DNA of 64,000 bases. It comes from JAGVSR01 sp963750715. GTDB lineage: Bacteria > Pseudomonadota > Alphaproteobacteria > Rhizobiales > Hyphomicrobiaceae. The notes beneath the pieces were generated by a model. The model worked only from the letters and a program-made list of their open reading frames with translations, ran no database searches and had not been told where the DNA came from. Location: positions 124,001-188,000 of the forward strand of contig CAVVRP010000016.1 in assembly GCA_963750715.1 (NCBI GenBank). The letters are read 5' to 3'. Every line of letters begins with the position of its first letter. Position 1 is the stretch's first letter. The position numbers were made by a program, and so were the translations under genes. This document shows, one piece after another, positions 62,593-64,000 of this stretch.

Positions 62593-64000
62593 ATGTTACC
62601 ACTTCGGCTACTACTGGCGATCTTGGTGGCTTCGATGACGAGCCCGGCTTTGGCGCAGGACCGGGTGGGAACCGCTGTCCGCGTCATCAATCACGTGACC
62701 GCCGACAACTCCTCCATCGCCACCGGAGACGGCGTTGCGCAGAACCAGATCATCGAGGTGGCGCCGGAGTCACTGGGGGAGTTGCAGCTCAACGATGATA
62801 CCAGGCTGGCGTTGGGGCCTGGCTCCCGGCTGGTGCTCGACAAGTTAGTGTATGATGCGGCGAACACTTCGAGCGATGTCGCGGTCAGTCTGGTGAAGGG
62901 CGCCTTCCGCATCGTCACGGGCGTAGCGGATAGGCGCGACTACAGAATCAGCACACCGTCTGCGGTCATCTCGGTTCGCGACACCGTCTTCGACCTCTAT
63001 ATCGCACCCAACGGCGCGGAGTGGCTGTTGCTGCACAAGGGCTCCATCGAGGTCTGCAATGTGCGCGGCCGTTGCCATGTCATCGATAATCCGTGCAATG
63101 TTATGCGCTTGTCGCCCGGCGGAGTACTGGGCGAGCCCGGCGCTTTCCCGACGCGGTTTGGCGTCGAAGAAATTGAGTTCCAGCAGGCATTCCCATTCGT
63201 CAACAATCCGCCTTTCGTCGATTTCGTCGTCTACCACACGCGACCGCAAATCGAAGAAAACCAGTGCGGTCCGCCGGTTATCCGCCGGTCTCGGGAGCAG
63301 ACGGCGGAGATTGCTCCGTCCGTGCCGGTGCCCGAGGTCGTGTCTCCACCGCCGGCTGCTCCCAGTTCGCCCGTTGCGACCGCAAACGACCAAGATCCCG
63401 GCGGTCAGCACGACAAGCCCGCTTCCTCCGAGGTGGAAACCGGCACTATCCCGGAGGGGACCACTGAAACACCCGCTGCCGCAACGCCCGCCGAAACTCC
63501 CGACGCCGTGACGCGGGCCGCCGCAACTCCTCCGGCCGCAGCCCATGAGTCCGAGACCGCCACAGACGATGCGACCGAAACCGCCGACGCGATTGAATGG
63601 ACCGGCTGGCACATCGGCATCCTGGTCGGTCGGGGCTGGGGAGATCAGCAGAGCCTCGATTTCAACTGCCCGTGCAATGATGATGTTTTCCAACGGTACG
63701 CAGTCAATCAGGACGGGTGGATGGGCGGCGTCCAGCTGGGGTACGACTGGCGGAACGGCATGATCGAGTTCGGTATCGAAGCCGACTTCTCGCTTGCGGA
63801 CATGGACGCAGATCTGAATCCGGAGAAAGGCGGCACGAGCTTCATCGGCAGCTCGGAAGCGTCTCAGGACCTGAACTCGTTCGCAACGCTTCGGGGCAGG
63901 GCCGGCGTCGTGATGGGCGACATCCTGATATTCGCCACCGCAGGCCTTGCCGGCGGCGATGTTGACTACAGCTATCGGCTGGATGATCCCCAAGGCGTCT
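62593..64000 (+). CDS. FecR-domain / outer-membrane beta-barrel fusion protein, 3' end beyond the window
   Basis: At least 469 residues, open to the window edge; GAGG before the ATG. A signal peptide ends TSPALA-QDR. Residues about 25-155 form a FecR-like domain (VAPESLGELQLNDDTRLALG, SSDVAVSLVKGAFRIVTG, YRISTPSAVISVRDTVFDLY, LLLHKGSIEVCN), then about 165 residues of low-complexity Pro/Ala/Glu linker, then an Omp25/RopB-like barrel (WTGWHIGILVGRGWG, GGVQLGYDWRNGMIEFGIEA, GRAGVVMGDILIFATAGLAG). The barrel sits in the outer membrane and the FecR domain would face the periplasm. Combining the two in one chain is unusual. FecR and GRAGVVMG-type strands are clear; function is inference. Confidence 0.8.
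   Translation, partial: MLPLRLLLAILVASMTSPALAQDRVGTAVRVINHVTADNSSIATGDGVAQNQIIEVAPESLGELQLNDDTRLALGPGSRLVLDKLVYDAANTSSDVAVSLVKGAFRIVTGVADRRDYRISTPSAVISVRDTVFDLYIAPNGAEWLLLHKGSIEVCNVRGRCHVIDNPCNVMRLSPGGVLGEPGAFPTRFGVEEIEFQQAFPFVNNPPFVDFVVYHTRPQIEENQCGPPVIRRSREQTAEIAPSVPVPEVVSPPPAAPSSPVATANDQDPGGQHDKPASSEVETGTIPEGTTETPAAATPAETPDAVTRAAATPPAAAHESETATDDATETADAIEWTGWHIGILVGRGWGDQQSLDFNCPCNDDVFQRYAVNQDGWMGGVQLGYDWRNGMIEFGIEADFSLADMDADLNPEKGGTSFIGSSEASQDLNSFATLRGRAGVVMGDILIFATAGLAGGDVDYSYRLDDPQGV

Noticed and set aside
1..64000. tRNA genes, rRNA, CRISPR arrays, transposases
   Set aside because: No cloverleaf with a TTCGAATC-type T loop, no regular repeat-spacer array and no transposase motif were seen on reading both strands; a covariance-model scan could still find a missed small RNA.

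Overview
The window is a GC-rich chromosomal segment of an alphaproteobacterium, most likely from the order Hyphomicrobiales (Hyphomicrobium/Rhizobium-like). The evidence is gene content and order: an AapJQMP-type amino-acid importer, a bactofilin, a Cys-rich-repeat secreted protein, an ExoR-like Sel1 protein, and above all the run dgt-argS-SPOR-nagZ-scpA-scpB-ABC-tatABC-serS-surE-LysM/M23-(hypothetical)-DUF815-yajC-secD-secF-Mth938-phytoene-synthase-like, a familiar order in this group. Two TTAA-N7-TTAAC boxes (CtrA type) fit the same assignment. I saw no tRNA, rRNA, CRISPR array or transposase.

Layout. 1-1.5 kb is decayed accessory DNA with remnants of a heavy-metal-type outer-membrane transporter and a four-helix-bundle copper-binding (Csp) protein. 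1.6-9.4 kb holds prfC, a Lys-rich secreted protein, small secreted proteins, a glycosyltransferase, nadK, cutA and a peptidoglycan-binding-domain protein. 9.4-11.4 kb is an island-like patch: a long AT-richer non-coding stretch with short repeats, then a membrane protein ending in a primase-like winged-helix segment, closed by tandem terminators. 11.5-16.3 kb is a GNAT gene and the aap operon. 16.4-32.6 kb is a mosaic of housekeeping genes (DUF2130, bactofilin, bcp, a giant AsmA/DUF3971 protein, tyrS, anmK, an M48 peptidase, ilvD, exoR-like, xth, erpA). 32.7-53.5 kb is the conserved housekeeping run. 53.6-64 kb holds an SGNH hydrolase, trmFO, cydAB (CIO type), a DUF2157/GDYXXLXY pair, a 51-residue protein next to a CtrA box, ridA, and a FecR/outer-membrane-barrel fusion that runs off the end.

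How the genes work together. Protein export and envelope biogenesis dominate: YajC-SecD-SecF assists Sec export, TatABC exports folded proteins, and NagZ, AnmK, the SPOR protein, the LysM/M23 protein and the bactofilin relate to peptidoglycan recycling and cell-wall morphogenesis. ScpAB serves chromosome condensation. PrfC, TyrS, ArgS, SerS and TrmFO serve translation, and ErpA serves Fe-S cluster delivery.

The strongest anomaly is a set of single-base +1 frameshifts in otherwise intact, sometimes essential genes (aapQ x2, ilvD, argS, an M48 peptidase x3, a DUF2939 gene). Six of the eight sit where removing one A from GAANTC restores GANTC, the CcrM methylation site of Alphaproteobacteria. 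A read-calling error at methylated sites is the leading explanation, but the pattern deserves a direct test. Other points of interest are a NagZ-ScpA continuous reading frame, the FecR-barrel fusion, the membrane/winged-helix protein, and two well-placed CtrA boxes.
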